Shown: positions 12,169 through 26,000 of the stretch, piece after piece
Layout: every line of letters begins with the position of its first letter
Position numbering within the stretch: position 1 is the first letter of the stretch
NCBI GenBank assembly: GCA_018287875.1
Contig: JAGVVL010000018.1
Location: 2,348,501-2,412,500 of the forward strand
DNA length: 64,000 bases
Reading direction: 5' to 3'
Source of the DNA: Nigrospora sphaerica
Lineage: Eukaryota > Ascomycota > Sordariomycetes > Amphisphaeriales > Apiosporaceae
Notes under the pieces: model-generated
What the model was told of the DNA's origin: nothing
Database searches by the model: none
The model's input: the letters and a program-made list of their open reading frames with translations, nothing else
Made by a program: the position numbers and the translations under genes

Positions 12169-15096
12169 AACCACAAACCGGTTGTCGTCTTTCGGGGCGA
12201 CGGCTATGAAACCAACCTTTCCCGCGTCGAGGTCCGCTTCGCCTCGAACAACCACGGAATGCAACCCTACGACTCGCTTCCCGTCTCTGGTAACTTTTGT
12301 TCTGGGGCCAACTACGGCACTAGGCAGATGCGTAGGGACCGGTTGGTGATGGGTATCCTGTGGGCCAACTTGCCCCCGGCCCTGTCCATCTCTGGCCTCC
12401 TGAATTGTATACGTATGTCTAGTGTACGCCCAGGAGGGTACTGACTGGGGGCTTCTTTCGCCAAGCCCTGCCTGCCGGGGCGTGGTGACCCCCCCATCTC
12501 GGAGGGATAGGAACCAACAGGAAGGCCTGCTGATGGAGTCCGAACGGGGTACTAGACAGGCATATGGCGCGGGCATCCCATCCCTACATTGGCCGGGGGT
12601 AAATAGCCAAGCTCATACCATCATGGCAGCAAAACGTGGACACATGACCAGGTGCCAGGTCTTGAACTCCCAAATGCCTTAAGTCCGACGACCCAAGGCA
12701 TCTTGGGACAGAGGCTACGCGCGCCCGGAACCTTCATCCCAGTGTGCGTATGCCGCGGGTGCGCGTATTGCTCGGTCGAGCCTGGCAGACAAGGTCTGTT
12801 TGGCGGGTATCATTAGGTAAGAGGGATTTGGCGAAGAGCAGACGAGGGCGAGAGAGCGCGGGCTTCACTCCATGGCGTGCGTATTATGGGGGCCGACGGA
12901 GATGGGACGCGTCCTGGCGTCGGGAACAGCTGAACGCGCTGTTGGCCTTGTTTCCGGGACAGTTGCCGCGACCAGCAAAGACCGCGTCTTCGTCATCTTT
13001 CCCAGTGCCCAGAGCCGTGGATGCGCCGCGCGCCCCTCCGCACCCGCGCGTCCAGACAGCTGGTTGGAATGTGGCAAATGACCGCCCATGCCTCTGCACC
13101 TCTCTCGATTGTTCCCAACAGCCCTGCGGGGGTCCTGTCGAAATCAGGAAATAGCTACGAGAGCCGCTACTGCACCGCCGGAAGGGCCTTTGAAGCAGCC
13201 GAGCATACTGCTGGGTGGACACGCTGGACAGGCCAGACAGACATCAAGCTCAACCCGCCAGTGCTGACGGGAATATCCATGTGCTGCGCAGTCGAGTACG
13301 GGACGAACTAGTCTCGTTGCAGCAACGCAGTGGAAGAATGACACCACTTCTGCTGTGTCCAATGGGCGCGCGAGTCTAGACTCGAGGGGCTGTAGCCGTT
13401 GTCCCAGTCTCAGTCGTAGGGACGGCCGTTGGTTGGAGGTGCCCCGGTGACATTTCCCGCCCCCTGCTATGATGGGAAGCTTATTCTGGAACTGTGAATG
13501 GAGGAGCCGATGGACCAGCCAGTTTCAACCGCGCTCATCGGTGGTTCCGTATCGAACGTCGTGAGCGTCGCGAGCGTAATACCCGACGACCAGGACTCTT
13601 TCCTTACCTGGAGACGGCGTCTCTAGTGACCCAAAGGGGTTGCGCCTACGCGCGCGATAGGTAGCGCGCATTACGTCTCGCCCTCTTTGGTGCTGCCGCG
13701 TGTCTGGTCGCTGGCTCGCTTGGCTGCTAGCTCCGGCTTCTTCCTCGCCCGCCCAGACCGCCGTCTGTACCGACATTGCAGCCCATGCGGTCTGTCAAAG
13801 TCGATATGCGTCGTTGCTGCTGCTGCTTGCTGGGCAGGCGATAAACTGGAGCCCGTGGCTTTTGATGCCAAGCGTCCGACAATTAAAACCCTGAAGGGCC
13901 ATTCAGAGCGAGAGGGCTAGCCAGACGGGTCCGTAGCGTTCCCACCAGCCATGGCCCAGCTTTTCGCCCACTCCTCGCCAACGACGTACAGGGGTGTCTC
14001 GTTGTAGCCACGCCCTCCCGGCCGGCGGATGGGTCGGCGGTCGACAGCGCCCCTCATGTTGACAGGGATGAAAGGGCTGGGATGGCGGAAGGGAGATGGC
14101 GTCTGTGGTCGGGTGCCTGGTCTGCCTGGGCTCTCTGACCGGCCCCCATCCCTCCCCCCTTGCCTGTCGTCCCCCCATCACTCACTCGGCGGGCGGGTTG
14201 AGTGGGTGGACGAGGCTTTCGATCGCAAATTGTACAGGTGGAGCCGAGGGAATATGTCATTCGATCTCGCCTACTGCCGTCCCCATTGGGCCGCTGCCCT
14301 GCTTCGTGAGGAGAAGGAAGAGTCGGCAATATGCGATACTGCAACCCCCTCGTACCCAACAGCAGTCAGTGTGCGCGTCGTGCCCAGGCAGCCGATGCCG
14401 TGGCGCGAGATGCGTGTAGGTACCTGTATGTCGCCGGGCAAGCCCACGCCCGGGGAACGAGAGCCGGGTTCATCTGCGCCTCTAGCGGGAGGTAGGGATG
14501 GCTCTTTTGGAAACCTGTGAGCTTTCAGCATCAGGGTCAGGGGGGCAACGACGGGCCCCCTCCTCTTTCCCTCGGGCCCCCCTTCCTTACTAGCCGGGGA
14601 TGTATCGCATCTTAGATGGATTCCTCCTGTACGGACGGATGCCGTTACGATTGCGCAAGGTGAGGCCCGCTGCTGTGGATGGTGTCGTGGTCATGTGGCC
14701 AAAAGTACGGACGGCGAAAGAGGGCAAAGGTCGGCGAAATGCCCGATGGGTCGAGGAACCGCCCTGAAAATTTACTGGCGGCCCGGCCTGGACTCTCCTT
14801 TCGCAGGTCTGTCACCGAGAGGTACGTACCGGGCGAGGCGTGAGTGGGTGTGTATGTGGACACATCGTATGTGTGCGTACAGACGGGTGTTCAGAGCCCT
14901 CGGTACTTGCACAGTTCTAGCTAGATTAGTAATGGTATGTGCACGATGCGTACCCCTGTAGCAGCCATGGTGCGCAACAACGGCGCCTGTACCTACCAAC
15001 TGGAAGAATGGACAACCAGTACATGGGATCCATCCAGCTCTAGGTAGTAGTATGGAAGGCGCATGGAGCCCGGCCGCGGTGGCGGCCTGGGGAGGG

Positions 15097-15127
15097 GGTT
15101 CCATGGGATCCCATGGGACATGGAACC
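15097..15127. repeat. Nested palindrome
   Basis: The outer arms GGTTCCATG (15097-15105) and CATGGAACC (15119-15127) are exact inverted complements. A second palindrome centred on a BamHI-type GGATCC, CCATGGGATCCCATGG (15101-15116), overlaps the left arm. The segment can fold as alternative hairpins or act as a symmetric protein-binding site. No gene lies within 10 kb. Confidence 0.85.
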
Positions 15128-16615
15128 ACCTAAGCTGCCCGTCCCCCCCAGGACCGTTGAATCCGCGCATGTTCAAGGATGCAACCTGGACCTTGTTCTT
15201 CCCCGGACGGCCGGTTCGCGATTCTAGGTGCTCGCTTGGGTTGAGCCGTTTTGCAGACGAGATCAGGGCCCAGCAACGCGCACCAACACCCCTGGTAACA
15301 AAGGGTCTGTCCGTCGGCCTGCATCGTCCCCGGCCGTTGAGAGGGGGGCGGTTCTGAACTACGCGAGCGACAGCGACGGGGGGGGGGGGAAGGTGTCTTC
15401 AGCACCGTGGCTTTGCTTACTACGATTATCTACCACCATGTAGTCCGGGCTCGTTCCAAGTACGCAGCTCCGGCCCAGCATCCATCTGACCGCCGCCATG
15501 ATGGCGTCTGTCCCTTCTGCTTATGACGACTCGGGCTTCCTGCTAGCCGGCTTAATTGACCGGCCCCCCGCGGCAAATGCACCGGGTTGTCATGACTGCG
15601 AGGGCAATTTCTCGGGGTTCCATCCCATGGCCCATGCAGCTTAGCACTCGGCCCAAATGCACGCTGAATCTTGCTGCTGCTTCCTTGGACGGATGCAGGC
15701 CGCCGTAAACGAGTCTGCCGGCTTGGCCTAAGGCGGAAGGTGGCCTGATTGACCCCCAACTTCCGGCGCTTCCAGGGCTTTTCTTTGCCAGGCTACCCGT
15801 GGATGTTAGGGAGTTGGCCATCCGAGATGGCACGCCTATGGGATAGGATCCTGTCGACGAGGTACTCGCAACCTGCCCCAACGAAGTGGCGTGTGTATGC
15901 ACTCAATATGCAACCACCTACGTTGCAGGAGGTAGCCCGGTAGGATGTACTTCTGGACGTCCCATGACGCCCGTATGGCTCCAGTAGGCTCACGATTACG
16001 TACTGTGCTGGCCAAACCCGCCACAGCCTTGTACGTCGGCTCCAATAGGAAGCACCCTTTGAGCAACTTTAGTCGCTCGGTTTTTTTTTTAAACGTTTTG
16101 ATGCACTACTTGCGGATATCGTGCTTACGCTGCGGGCGGGCAATGAAGTACGCAGCGGCCGCTGGCGGGGCGACATTTCCGCCTCTGCATATCTAATTTG
16201 AGTACGGACGCCCGGTTCGCGGGCCCGACGGCCTGGGCCTTTTCCCATCCCACGTCTGGCCTCACGTGTTCTCCGGCCTGAAGAGATTCGAGATGACGAG
16301 AGACGGGCGCGGCCATGCAGCCTAGCACACCGACCGATCGCCTTCCCGCTCGCCTCGCCCGAACTGCCAAAACCGACAAATGTGCTGTCCAGTTGCCCCC
16401 CCCCATCTCGCACTATGACTGAGTTTGAGCTCTTTTAGCGCGAGGCCGGAGAACGGGTCCTGTTGCTCAATACGAGGGGAGCAGGTGTATACCAATCGTC
16501 GGGCCACTCCTAGCTGTGATGTTAGGCTTGTATTTTGTACCTGGCGGTACAAGCCCGGGCGGGACTGGTTTACTTCTGTATCTCGACACGAGCGGGCTTG
16601 TGTCCGTGGGAGTGG

Positions 16616-16651
16616 GTGTATGTGCGCGCGTACACGCGCGCGCACGCGCGC
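16616..16651. repeat. 36-bp alternating purine-pyrimidine tract with hairpin
   Basis: Every step from 16616 to 16651 alternates purine and pyrimidine, mostly as GC, GT and CA dinucleotides, the classic composition for left-handed Z-DNA. It also contains a 9-bp inverted repeat (16622-16630 with 16637-16645) around a 6-base loop. Confidence 0.85.
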
Positions 16652-19600
16652 CGCCCATCGCCCCTCCCGTACCGTCCGAGGAACGGCACGAGGAAAACGA
16701 CCAATGGGTAGTCACAAGAACAGAAGAGGATGGAAGAAGAAAAAAACGCGGGCGCCCAGCCTCCCCGCCGCCGGTGACACCTCGGCTGTAACTGACAGAG
16801 TCGCGTCTGGCTCTCCCGCGCAGCCCCAAGAAACGGTGTAGAAGAGACATGTGGCTTGCCAGACGTCTCAACTAGAGTCTGGCGTTTCAACGCGTAGCGC
16901 TACCGCATCGTGTACGTATGCAGTAGAGTGAGTGGTTTTTTGTTTCCGACCTGGGCCCAAGAGTTGGCAGCCCCAAACCTCCATCAACAGCCATGCACGG
17001 CCACTGCTGACTGCTTCAAGCAGACAGGCCAAGAACGACGGCACGCAGAGGTCTTCCGTACGCCCCCATATTTCCTGGGTTACTAGCACTGACTGTCGTG
17101 GACCGACGTCCTCCGTCGGATAGCGGATGGTGTGGCAGGCTTTCTCTGTCCGTGGGTTGTGCCATTGCGTAACCCAGCCAGACGTATTTCGACCATGGAG
17201 ATAGCGCTGCTGGATCTCGGGTCACCCAAGAACACCGCGTGGGAAGATGCATCGGCATGTGGATTACACAGCCCGGACTGCGTAAGTACAACTACCTCTG
17301 TCTTGTCCCCTTCCCCCATCCCCCACTGGTTCAGGTTTGTAAGTATTCTTTCTGCTTTGGCCCGCACAGCACAAGACGGAACCGATGCGTCGTTAATGAA
17401 TATGCACTCGTGTTAACTGGACGGGGCCAGCGTGCGTCCTCCTCCTGTCGTATGCCGTTCACAAATAAGTTATAGAGTATTCATACTGAGTATGTACACA
17501 AGTATATCGTGTACGACCCACGTCAGGTGTTGTAGCGCCATATTTAGAAGGACCACCAAATGCATGTGTAAATCCACAGCTGGGCCGCCACGCTATATAG
17601 AACCCAGTTCAACTCCAGACTCACCAGCCTCCTCGCAGCCAAAGCCTTTGCCACGGACATGCATACCGAGATATACAACTGGAAGTTGGTCACACAGGAC
17701 AACTCCAGCAGATAGTCAGCAATGTCCTATTTGCGTGTTGGTGGAGTTCTTCAGGTCCCCTGCCTCCTCCGGTTACCACCTACTTGTGTGTCTACCACAT
17801 ACAGACAGGACGGCCCCGTTGTTGCCAAACAGCCGCGGCTGTTCATGCCCCCGTAGGCTGCTCTGGTTGTCTGGTACCGAATGTACCCCAACAAGATTGG
17901 CTAAGTTCATCGCCAGCGTGCGTGTGGTGGTGGTGGTGGTGCTGCTGCTGCAAATGGCGGTCGGTTCCCAACACGTACATAGGCGCCATGTAGGGTCGTT
18001 CCTCATCGGCCACATCTCGATAAGGACTACGACGTGACTCGCTGCAAATTTCCCGCAATAGAGACTATCGACTATAAACTGGAGAAATACATCAAGTACG
18101 TGATGAAAACCAGTAGTCTAGAGTGTCTCCTCTTTGCTATGCAGTCGTAGAGCCCGCCAGGCTCCACCTGTCAGAGCAGTTGCAGACATTTTACCCACCG
18201 CCCTCTGGTACTACAGCTGCCTCGTCGTACGCATGCGCAATTGCTTTTTTTTCCCCACGTAGAGCAACATATCGCACTCGCACACGGTGGTGTGCCCTCG
18301 CACGTACTACCGGGCTACCCACCGTACCTAGAACGAAAAGTCTCTAAGCCTGTATATCGTAGTTGTACGCACGCGTAGCCGGAGAGAAATGCGCATCGAC
18401 TCGTACCTGCGACACGGGAAGGTCGCAGGTGGAGGTTGCTCACAGCCTGGCGTTAAACGCGCGGGGCGCCTATGGACTCCGGTGGCTGTGTCATGAACGT
18501 CGGGAAGTCGGATGGCCACCCTTCTACCATGTTTGAGTATAGTCCGCCGGTGGTGGCCGCGCACCTTGTGAGTCTTCCCTCAAGGGATATCGGGGATCCG
18601 AGGTGCTGGGACCAGCGTCCATTTCGCGATAGATGGCTTCAGTGGTGGGCTGTGCCCACAGCGCTAACTGCCCCATGGTTGCCATTAGTAGAGAGAGGTA
18701 TGTATTCACGGGCCGTCTGTGCTATAGCCGGCGTATAATACTATCCGACTAGTCAATACAAGTACTACCTCCACAACGTCTGTGTGTGCGAGCACCCTGC
18801 AAATGTCGCCGCACTGCAACTGGGACCATCCACACGCCAGGTGCGCGCACTGCTACCCCCTGTCCCCGCCCCCTGTCCCTGTCCTGAACAGCCCCGAACA
18901 GTCGTTCCTCGAAGGGCAAGCGCAAAGTCCAAGTGCGTAAGGCGAACGATCGAGCTCCCGTGCAAATAGTTCCTGCACCGGCTGGGATCGTGAACAGTAA
19001 TCACCCTGTCTGTCTTACTCTGGGGGTCCTGCTGGGGCCTTTTTTGTGTCGGGGCTCCTTTCGTCAGTGCAGCTATGTACCTACATTGCCTCCATACCTA
19101 TTCGGAGCGGGAGCCCTATGCAGTAGCAAGCGAGACCCATGTGGCCCAGCGCGCGAGGATGGGCACAGGAGAATGGCAACCACCTAAGGTACTTCGTACA
19201 TCGTACTATAGCTCTCGCCCGTCCCTGTCCCGCCCGAGCCAACCACCATATCCGTCCATCATCCACTTCTCGTCCCAATCCAGCAGGCCTTTCTGTCAGC
19301 CTGTCTCTCAACCCCGTCGCGACAGCGGTCCCTGGTCCCGGTCTCACAATCCCGGTCGCGCCCGTTTTGGGGGGCCCGATCGTTCAGGGGATGGAAGACC
19401 CGCGCACCCGCGGCCGCCCGTTTCGATATATACAGTCCCTCCGCTCAGCCCAATGGAGGAGGTGGTGGGTGGTAAGCTCGTAGGCTGGGCAGGCAATACA
19501 GGGCTCAGAGGCCTATGGAACTGCAACAGATGCAGGACGGGCTCCAGCCTAAAGCCCGAGGAGCCCTGACTGCAGACAGACTCAGAAGGCTACACAGTAC

Positions 19601-21600
19601 ATGGGATCCCGTAGCATCCGCCACAGGAAGTACCAAAGGCACGATTACTGTAGGTGGGTGTAGGTAGCAAAAGGCGCCGTCATTTTAAGTACGTACCGCC
19701 GCCCCGGTTGCCCATGCATCCGTATCGTGGGCAATGTTCACCCCCGAAAACGTAGCGCGAATTGTACATTACCAGCATCTACTCCATCATAATTGATATG
19801 GATGTTTGACAGCATAGTGCTCATTCGCTTTACCTGCTCTTATTCGATCACCATCCGGGAACCCACAGAATCTCAAGTAAGCCATTTCGCCATCATTGCC
19901 TGGCCCGGCCCATCAGTACATAACTCCACCTGGTTTGGAACCGCATCGTTTCTTCGCGACACCTGCATTCATATACTATCCCGCATCGACCGCGCGCGCC
20001 CGTGCATGTCCTTGGTCCAGCAGTGTCCGTCGCCCGCCCACCTTTCCACTGATCGTGCATCCGCTGGCCCACGCCGGAAAAGCAGCCTGTTCGTGCTAGG
20101 TGAGCGCCTCTCGCGACGTCATACACTTACCCCCCCCCCAAGTCCTAAAGCCCGTCGTCGTGGCTCGGGTGCCACTACCACTCTCTTTTGCGAGAGGCGC
20201 GTGCTGTGCTGGCAGGCGATCCGAAATCCTCGGGGCCGGGCTCCCCAAGTAACACGGCTGTGTCTTCAGGCGCCAACACCTCTTTGGGACTGGGTGCTAC
20301 AAGGCCGATCCGTGGCATCACAGAGCCTACGAGTATTCCCGGCGGGCCTCGTCCCCCGTACTGGGTGATCCTGGTGCTAATAACGGTGCCAGCGTTTGAA
20401 CAGCTTGAGTCGACAGTGCCGTCCCGCGTGTGACGGGCCCGGATTGAGAGATTCCCCGTTCTGGTGCCAAGGTACGTGTGCCCCGGCTTTTCTGCTAGCT
20501 TTGCTTGCTTTTTGCCTTCCTCTTTCGTTTTTCTGCGCCGGCGCCGATTTGAAGATTCTGTATCGAATCCGAATCAGGGTGAGGCGCGCGCCGACCACGC
20601 GCGACCGCTACCTTGCGACTGGGGCCCGGTCCCGATGCGCCTGGTAAGGTTCGCTACGGCCCCCCCCTCTTGGCTAACAGCATGGGTGGGCCGCAACTGT
20701 CGTCACGAACCCAGCTCTCCAGCCGCGCTGCCAGAAGCCGCCGTGTCGTCAAGCCCGCCGAGACGGCGTGTGCCCTTATAGTTGACTGTTCCTTTTCCCG
20801 GCTGCTTCCTTGCAACGCTGTACGATGATGGCAGGTGGCAGCTTCTTTTCGACTGACAGCTAGCTAAATCGTAGCCGTCGTCCTGACAAGGTTGTTGTTC
20901 ACGAGCTGGTCATCCCTGCAAGCCTTCCCGCCGACCACCGACCCCTGAGGGTCCTCCAGTCCAGCTCAGGGTCCCGCCCCTACGCGACGAAACATCGACC
21001 TAGGTTGTTGCATCTTGAAATCGACACCACGGTACCCCTCGCTCCGCGCGCCGTCTTCTTCAGATTAGTCCCGGCCGAGCAAGACGACGTCGAAGCAACA
21101 TAGCCAGCCTGCTGCTGCTTCTGCGGCCGCCGCCGTACACCGGAATAATCTATCTTTGGCCTCATCGCACAACGGGTGGCTGCTGATATATCCAGACCAC
21201 ACGGCACGGTTCCACAACGCGGGTCGGATCCAATCAACGCAACATCCTGTCCCGACGCCCCGCGAGCTCCCCCCAGGACCAAGTCGCCCGCGCCCCAAAC
21301 TGACCACTAGCTGAGTCAGAGACGGGTTAACATCGTCACGTCGCACCAAGCAAAGTATTGGCGTGGGCCAGCATCGACTATCGACTGACTCCCGGTCCAG
21401 CGGTGCTGATCCCCGGCCAAGCGAGGTGTGATAACCAGTATTGTCGTCCTATGCAAAGTGGGATATCCAGTTAGTCGAGCCTTGCCCGTTTCCCGGGTGG
21501 AGCAGTCAGTGCTTACATCGAGGCCGCTGAGTAGGCGAGACTGACGGTAGACTACCTGCTAGCTTCCGTGCTGAGACTACGGCTAGGACCTAACCAAGCC

Positions 21601-23029
21601 TGAAGGTAAGCTGAATTTGACTGTACCGTGGTGTTGGCCCCCCTCCCTCTCCCCCATCGTCACATTTCACACATGATTAGCTGCCCCTGCCTTCGCGAGG
21701 TAGCATTTACCCGGCCGTCCGTTCATCCCAGCATCGCTGGCCGACCTGGGAACAGTGCATTTGCACATCCGTTACCCTGGCCCTGCCTTACCACTGCCGC
21801 GGAACCGTCCCATCCCTCCTCTCCTTAATAAGTGCGCCGCAGAGCCCGCGAGCCCAGTCGTTGCGCGCTGCAGGGGCGACCGGTTCCTACACCCTACCCT
21901 ACCTCACTCAGTCTCCCCTCCCCTGCACCTGCCGTATACGCCCACTGGCTTAAGTTGCCGAAGCGCCCGCACCTTGTCGAGCCAGAAAGTGCCGTTTCCC
22001 CTTCGTTCCCCCGTCTTCCTGGCCCCCGAGTCCCTGCTATTGGGGAAGAGCCTGCACCCTGGCGTCATAGAAACAACCTGCTATTCACCCCTCGAGCACG
22101 CACCAGTATGCATTCCCGGCCGCATTCCATCCGACCTTTGCTGCCTCTTCCCTGAAATCTACTTACCATCCTACCCCAGCCCGGCATCGACTACCAGCGA
22201 CTAGCGCCGCATGAGCTAACAGCCTGATAGAGAGAGAGACACACACACAAACAGAGAGAGAGAGAGAAAGAGAGGCATCCAGTCGCGCACTATCCCACAG
22301 TTCAGGCCTGTCTGAGCCAGGAAACCACCCGAACCCCCCGTCTCGAGTGCTTCTAGCTACTCAGGCACGCACGCCACACCAGCAGAAAACGTGGTCCGGC
22401 CAAACACGCTTCTAACGCAACATACATACATCTCCCCCCCAGCTGACTACATACTCCCGCTCCCGGTCAACCGCCGCCCTTGGCACTGGGGTTCCCACCT
22501 AGCCACGGTACCGATCACCACTACCTTCACCACTCCCCAAACCCCGCAAGCCCATCGTCCTCCTGTCGGTAAGCCCAGCTTTCTTTCCAACGCCCCCCGT
22601 CGGTTCCGTCTGGCCATATTGGCACAGGGGCTTAGCGGCCGCAACGGGTTGCGCCGGCAAGAGCCACAGTGCCTCGCCACGGGTTCCCGTATTTCCAAGC
22701 CCCATCGGTCGCATCGCAATTTTGGCAATGTCCCGATGCTCATTTCCCACGCCATTCTCCGTTATCAATGCATGGGCCTATTTTTAAACCCGGTGATTGC
22801 TGAGACACGAGGGCTTGTTAACCGGATTGAGGGTGGTCCCCACTGCCCAGGCCCAGCGCCCTCTTCATATCCATTTCTTCGAGACGGACTGACTGATTAT
22901 CCAGATACTACATAGACTACACAAACAACCACTACGCAAACAACCACACTTCCTCCTCGCATCTGCACTGCATCTTGCTGGAACCAAGCACAACACCACT
23001 TCTCCCATCCATTACCGTGTTACATTAAG
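21601..23029 (+). promoter_or_regulatory. Leader-like pyrimidine/AC-rich segment (possible distal medA promoter and leader)
   Basis: Composition changes here from GC-rich to C-, T- and A-rich, especially at 22,890-23,029, where the + strand is almost free of G and rich in CAA and CCA, as in many fungal 5' leaders. The segment ends at a strong donor-like AAG/GTACGT (intron would start at 23030). A possible acceptor, TCTTGCAG, ends at 23467. No convincing open frame is present. Reading it as a distal, spliced leader of the medA-type gene downstream is inference from composition, strand and one donor motif. Confidence 0.35.
22228..22275 (+). repeat. Mixed (GA)n/(CA)n microsatellite
   Basis: Runs of AG, then AC, then AG dinucleotides with small interruptions, inside the leader-like segment. 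Confidence 0.8.
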
Positions 23030-26000
23030 GTACGTTGCCGTCACTCCCCAACATCAACTCGCACCCCGCCCAGCGGCATTGCATCAAAATTATGTCGCCA
23101 GATGTCTCGGCGCACGGCCGTATGACAGCCTGGTGCCAGGTAAACCTGGCTTGGGCACATGGCGTCGAGTCTTGTGACTAGGTCACTAGCCGATCGGCTC
23201 TTGCCATAGCTAGTCGATGTGGTGGCTTTCTCGCAACGGCTGCCCCGAGATGATGCGTGTGGAGAAGAGCTTCGGGAGTTTCATGGACCATCGCCAGTCC
23301 TCTTCTGTTGTGCTGATTGTCGCGACAGGTCGCAATTGTTCACGGGTGTCCTTGGATTCCAAAAACAGGGCCATGTTGATGAAGATGGCGCAACTCCGAC
23401 AGGGTCCTAACCCGTATGTCAAAGAGGAGCAAACAAACGATCCGGTAAGCCTTGTCATTTTCTTGCAGTTCGCATTGCGGTCTTCCCACCCCTGTACAAG
23501 CGCGCGCACTCGCGTCGCGCCCTCCCCCCTCCTCGCCCGCGCACACGCGTGTACCCCTACCCTCGCGGCCAGTGTTTACTGCCGGTTAAGGCGAGGTCCG
23601 TCCGCGCGCGGCTGTCTGCCTCGCAAACGACGGCGACGGCGACGGCCCCAAACATTCAGCCTCAAGCGCGGCAAGAATGGTGCAAGTGATGGGGTGCCCT
23701 TGCATGCCGGCCGGGCTTCATTGGGATCACAGCAGCGTGAGCCGATTTCCACGGCTTCCAGAAGGCCGGGGACCTTGTCGCAAGCCTGCCCAGGCCCGGC
23801 CTCGTTCAAAGGGAATTCAAGGGGGCGATCTCGTTTCACGCAAGATGGGGGACCCATGCCCTGGAACAGGGCTTGTATGGGCTGGGCTAGCGCGCCAAGT
23901 GCCCTCGCGAACGGTCAAGAGCAGCGATGCTGTGTGGCTCCACCCGCCTACTGGGTGCTGACGTGCCTGCAACGTCCGAGCCCAAGTGGATCGGGGTAGT
24001 GTAGGGCATCTCAGCATCCTTTTTTTTTGATTCGCAATCATACGGCGAGCAGTTGCACTAGCCACACTGTAATCTCAATGGCTCGGGAACCTTCAGTCGC
24101 TGGACCGAGGAGCCGTGGGAGAAAAAAGTGTGGTGGTGGTGTTAGGTGGGATGGTGGGATGGTGCGTGTGCTGTGTGTGCGCGCGAAACAGGCGCTTCCT
24201 TCAGCCAATGAGCAAAAGCCTGACCGGCTGAGTGGACGGCCGCGCGCACAGAAGACGTCCTCCCAGGCCATGGACGTGCAGAGGAAAGCTTCTCTGACAG
24301 GCACGACCATGGCGACGGGGACGACGTCACGCCTGTTGGCGCCGCCCGGCCATCCGCCGTCGTCGCGCGCAACATCAGGGCCGACGCTGGCAGAGCCATG
24401 CCGTCGGGGCGATATATCGCAAGCCGTTCAACCCCGACAAGCGGCAGGCCTGGCCAGGGCCTCCCGCCCCCCTTTCCCCCGTCGCCCCCTCCGGGCCAGA
24501 TGTTGGTGTACCTGGCGCCCACCTCGCCAACAAGCGTGACGATGGTGGAGGGCCCGGTGGCGGGCGAGGGTGCTGGTCTCGGGTCTGCTCGGGTGTGGGG
24601 CTGGGCCTGTCTCTCCAATGGCAGCGGCTTTTTGGATCGCGCCGGCACCACCACCATCACCTTGATTCAGATGCGCGGAAGCCGACGGGCGACTCTTGCA
24701 AGCAACGTTTCGCAATCGAGCCGAGGGCAAAAGCGCCCTCGTTATGCTGCTGCTTGCGCCTCGGCGGCATTCTCACCGGCGACAAAGGCAGTGCCAATCC
24801 GTCGCCCGGAGTCGGGCTGGCTGTCTTCAATCGCGTTGGGCCAGGAGCAGCAGCCTCGAGAAGAGACTCGCCGAGGACAACCTTGAAAGCTAGGCCTTTT
24901 GGGTTTTCTCGGGGTACTTGGGGGTACCTTGATATCCACGCGCATCTGCATGGGCTCCTCAGGTATCCTGAACCCGAGACTGTCCCACACCGCTCCAGGA
25001 AGCTTCCCCTGCTCCGCCGATGGCTAGCACCGGGCGCAGGGTACTCCATTGGGCAGTCAAGTCCTGGCCGGGCTTCGCGAAGTCTACCGCTATTGGTCAA
25101 GTCATCTAATATGCAGCCTTCCCCCTTGCCCCCCCCCCCCCATGTCACGTTTCTTCCATGCGCTGTCCCACTCCCTTTGGGCCCTCCTCTTCATCGAGAC
25201 ACCCCCCCCTTCTCCACCCCGTCACGCTCCTCTCTTCAAGAAGTACCCGGCCTGGGCTGGAACCAACTCCCATATCCTCTCCTTATGCGCAACGCCCCCC
25301 CCCATCCACCACCCTTGCTTTTTGGCGACAGGCATTGCACGTCCAATTGCAGGACCAAACAAGCAGCCATATCGCCCAAGTTATTATAGCAGGGCATTGG
25401 TGGCTACTGGGTCTGGGACCAGCACGGTACCTCTCCTACCAACCCGGCCTCGTACAGCACTGGCCTTAGCCTCACCCTGTAGGCCTCTTCCCTACCTGTG
25501 CCAGTCCCCATAACCCCCCATGCCCTGCCTGCTCACCCACCACCTCGCATACTCCCCGTACCTCGCTCAAATATTGCTGGCACCGCCCACCCTTCACTAA
25601 ACCCTCGCTCCGATCTCCAAAAAATCTCTTGCCCATTTTTTCCTTGAGCTCCCCTGTCGGACCCATACTCTTACTTTTTCCGGCGACCTCAAGACCGTTA
25701 CCGTTGTCGCGCGTCCCGGATAGACTTGGGGGCAGTTACCTAGTCGGTAAACCTTCGACTGTCGGGTTTTCGTTCCGATTACCAACCTACCCACTTCTCT
25801 CATTGCAGGGAGCAAAGAGAGTCGACAGGGCCTGGCTTACAGGTACCGCTTTTTTCCCTCTTTCTCATTGCCCTTCTTGGACCTGTAGTATGCAGGCCCT
25901 GGTCATATAATCCGCGGTTGGCACCCCCCCTCGTCTAGGTACGCCTCACCCGCTGGAGCTCATCGTCAGGGGATCTTTTTAAGGTTCCCCAGTCCTTGAC

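Larger units (their letters stand above)
620..21600. other. Gene-free interval, distal part
   Basis: I found no supportable gene in about 21 kb. Open frames reach 346 codons but occur on both strands and in several frames at once. They are dominated by Arg, Gly, Pro and Ser from GC-rich sequence, and none shows a recognisable family or a coherent splice structure. The first 12 kb are especially G/C-rich, with many homopolymer G or C tracts (for example 983-991, 2459-2481, 5975-5987, 6401-6416, 7480-7490, 8609-8618). Simple repeats, a 31-bp nested palindrome and a Z-DNA-type tract are listed separately. No transposase, reverse transcriptase, terminal repeats, rRNA or tRNA was recognised. Unannotated non-coding transcripts cannot be excluded from sequence alone. 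Confidence 0.6.

Noticed and set aside
23217..23999. 260-codon ORF upstream of the medA-type gene
   Set aside because: No recognisable motif, and overlapping frames on the other strand; a coding role is not supported.
24595..25389. 264-codon ORF
   Set aside because: Ends in pyrimidine-rich leader-like DNA read as Pro/Leu/Ser; looks like chance.
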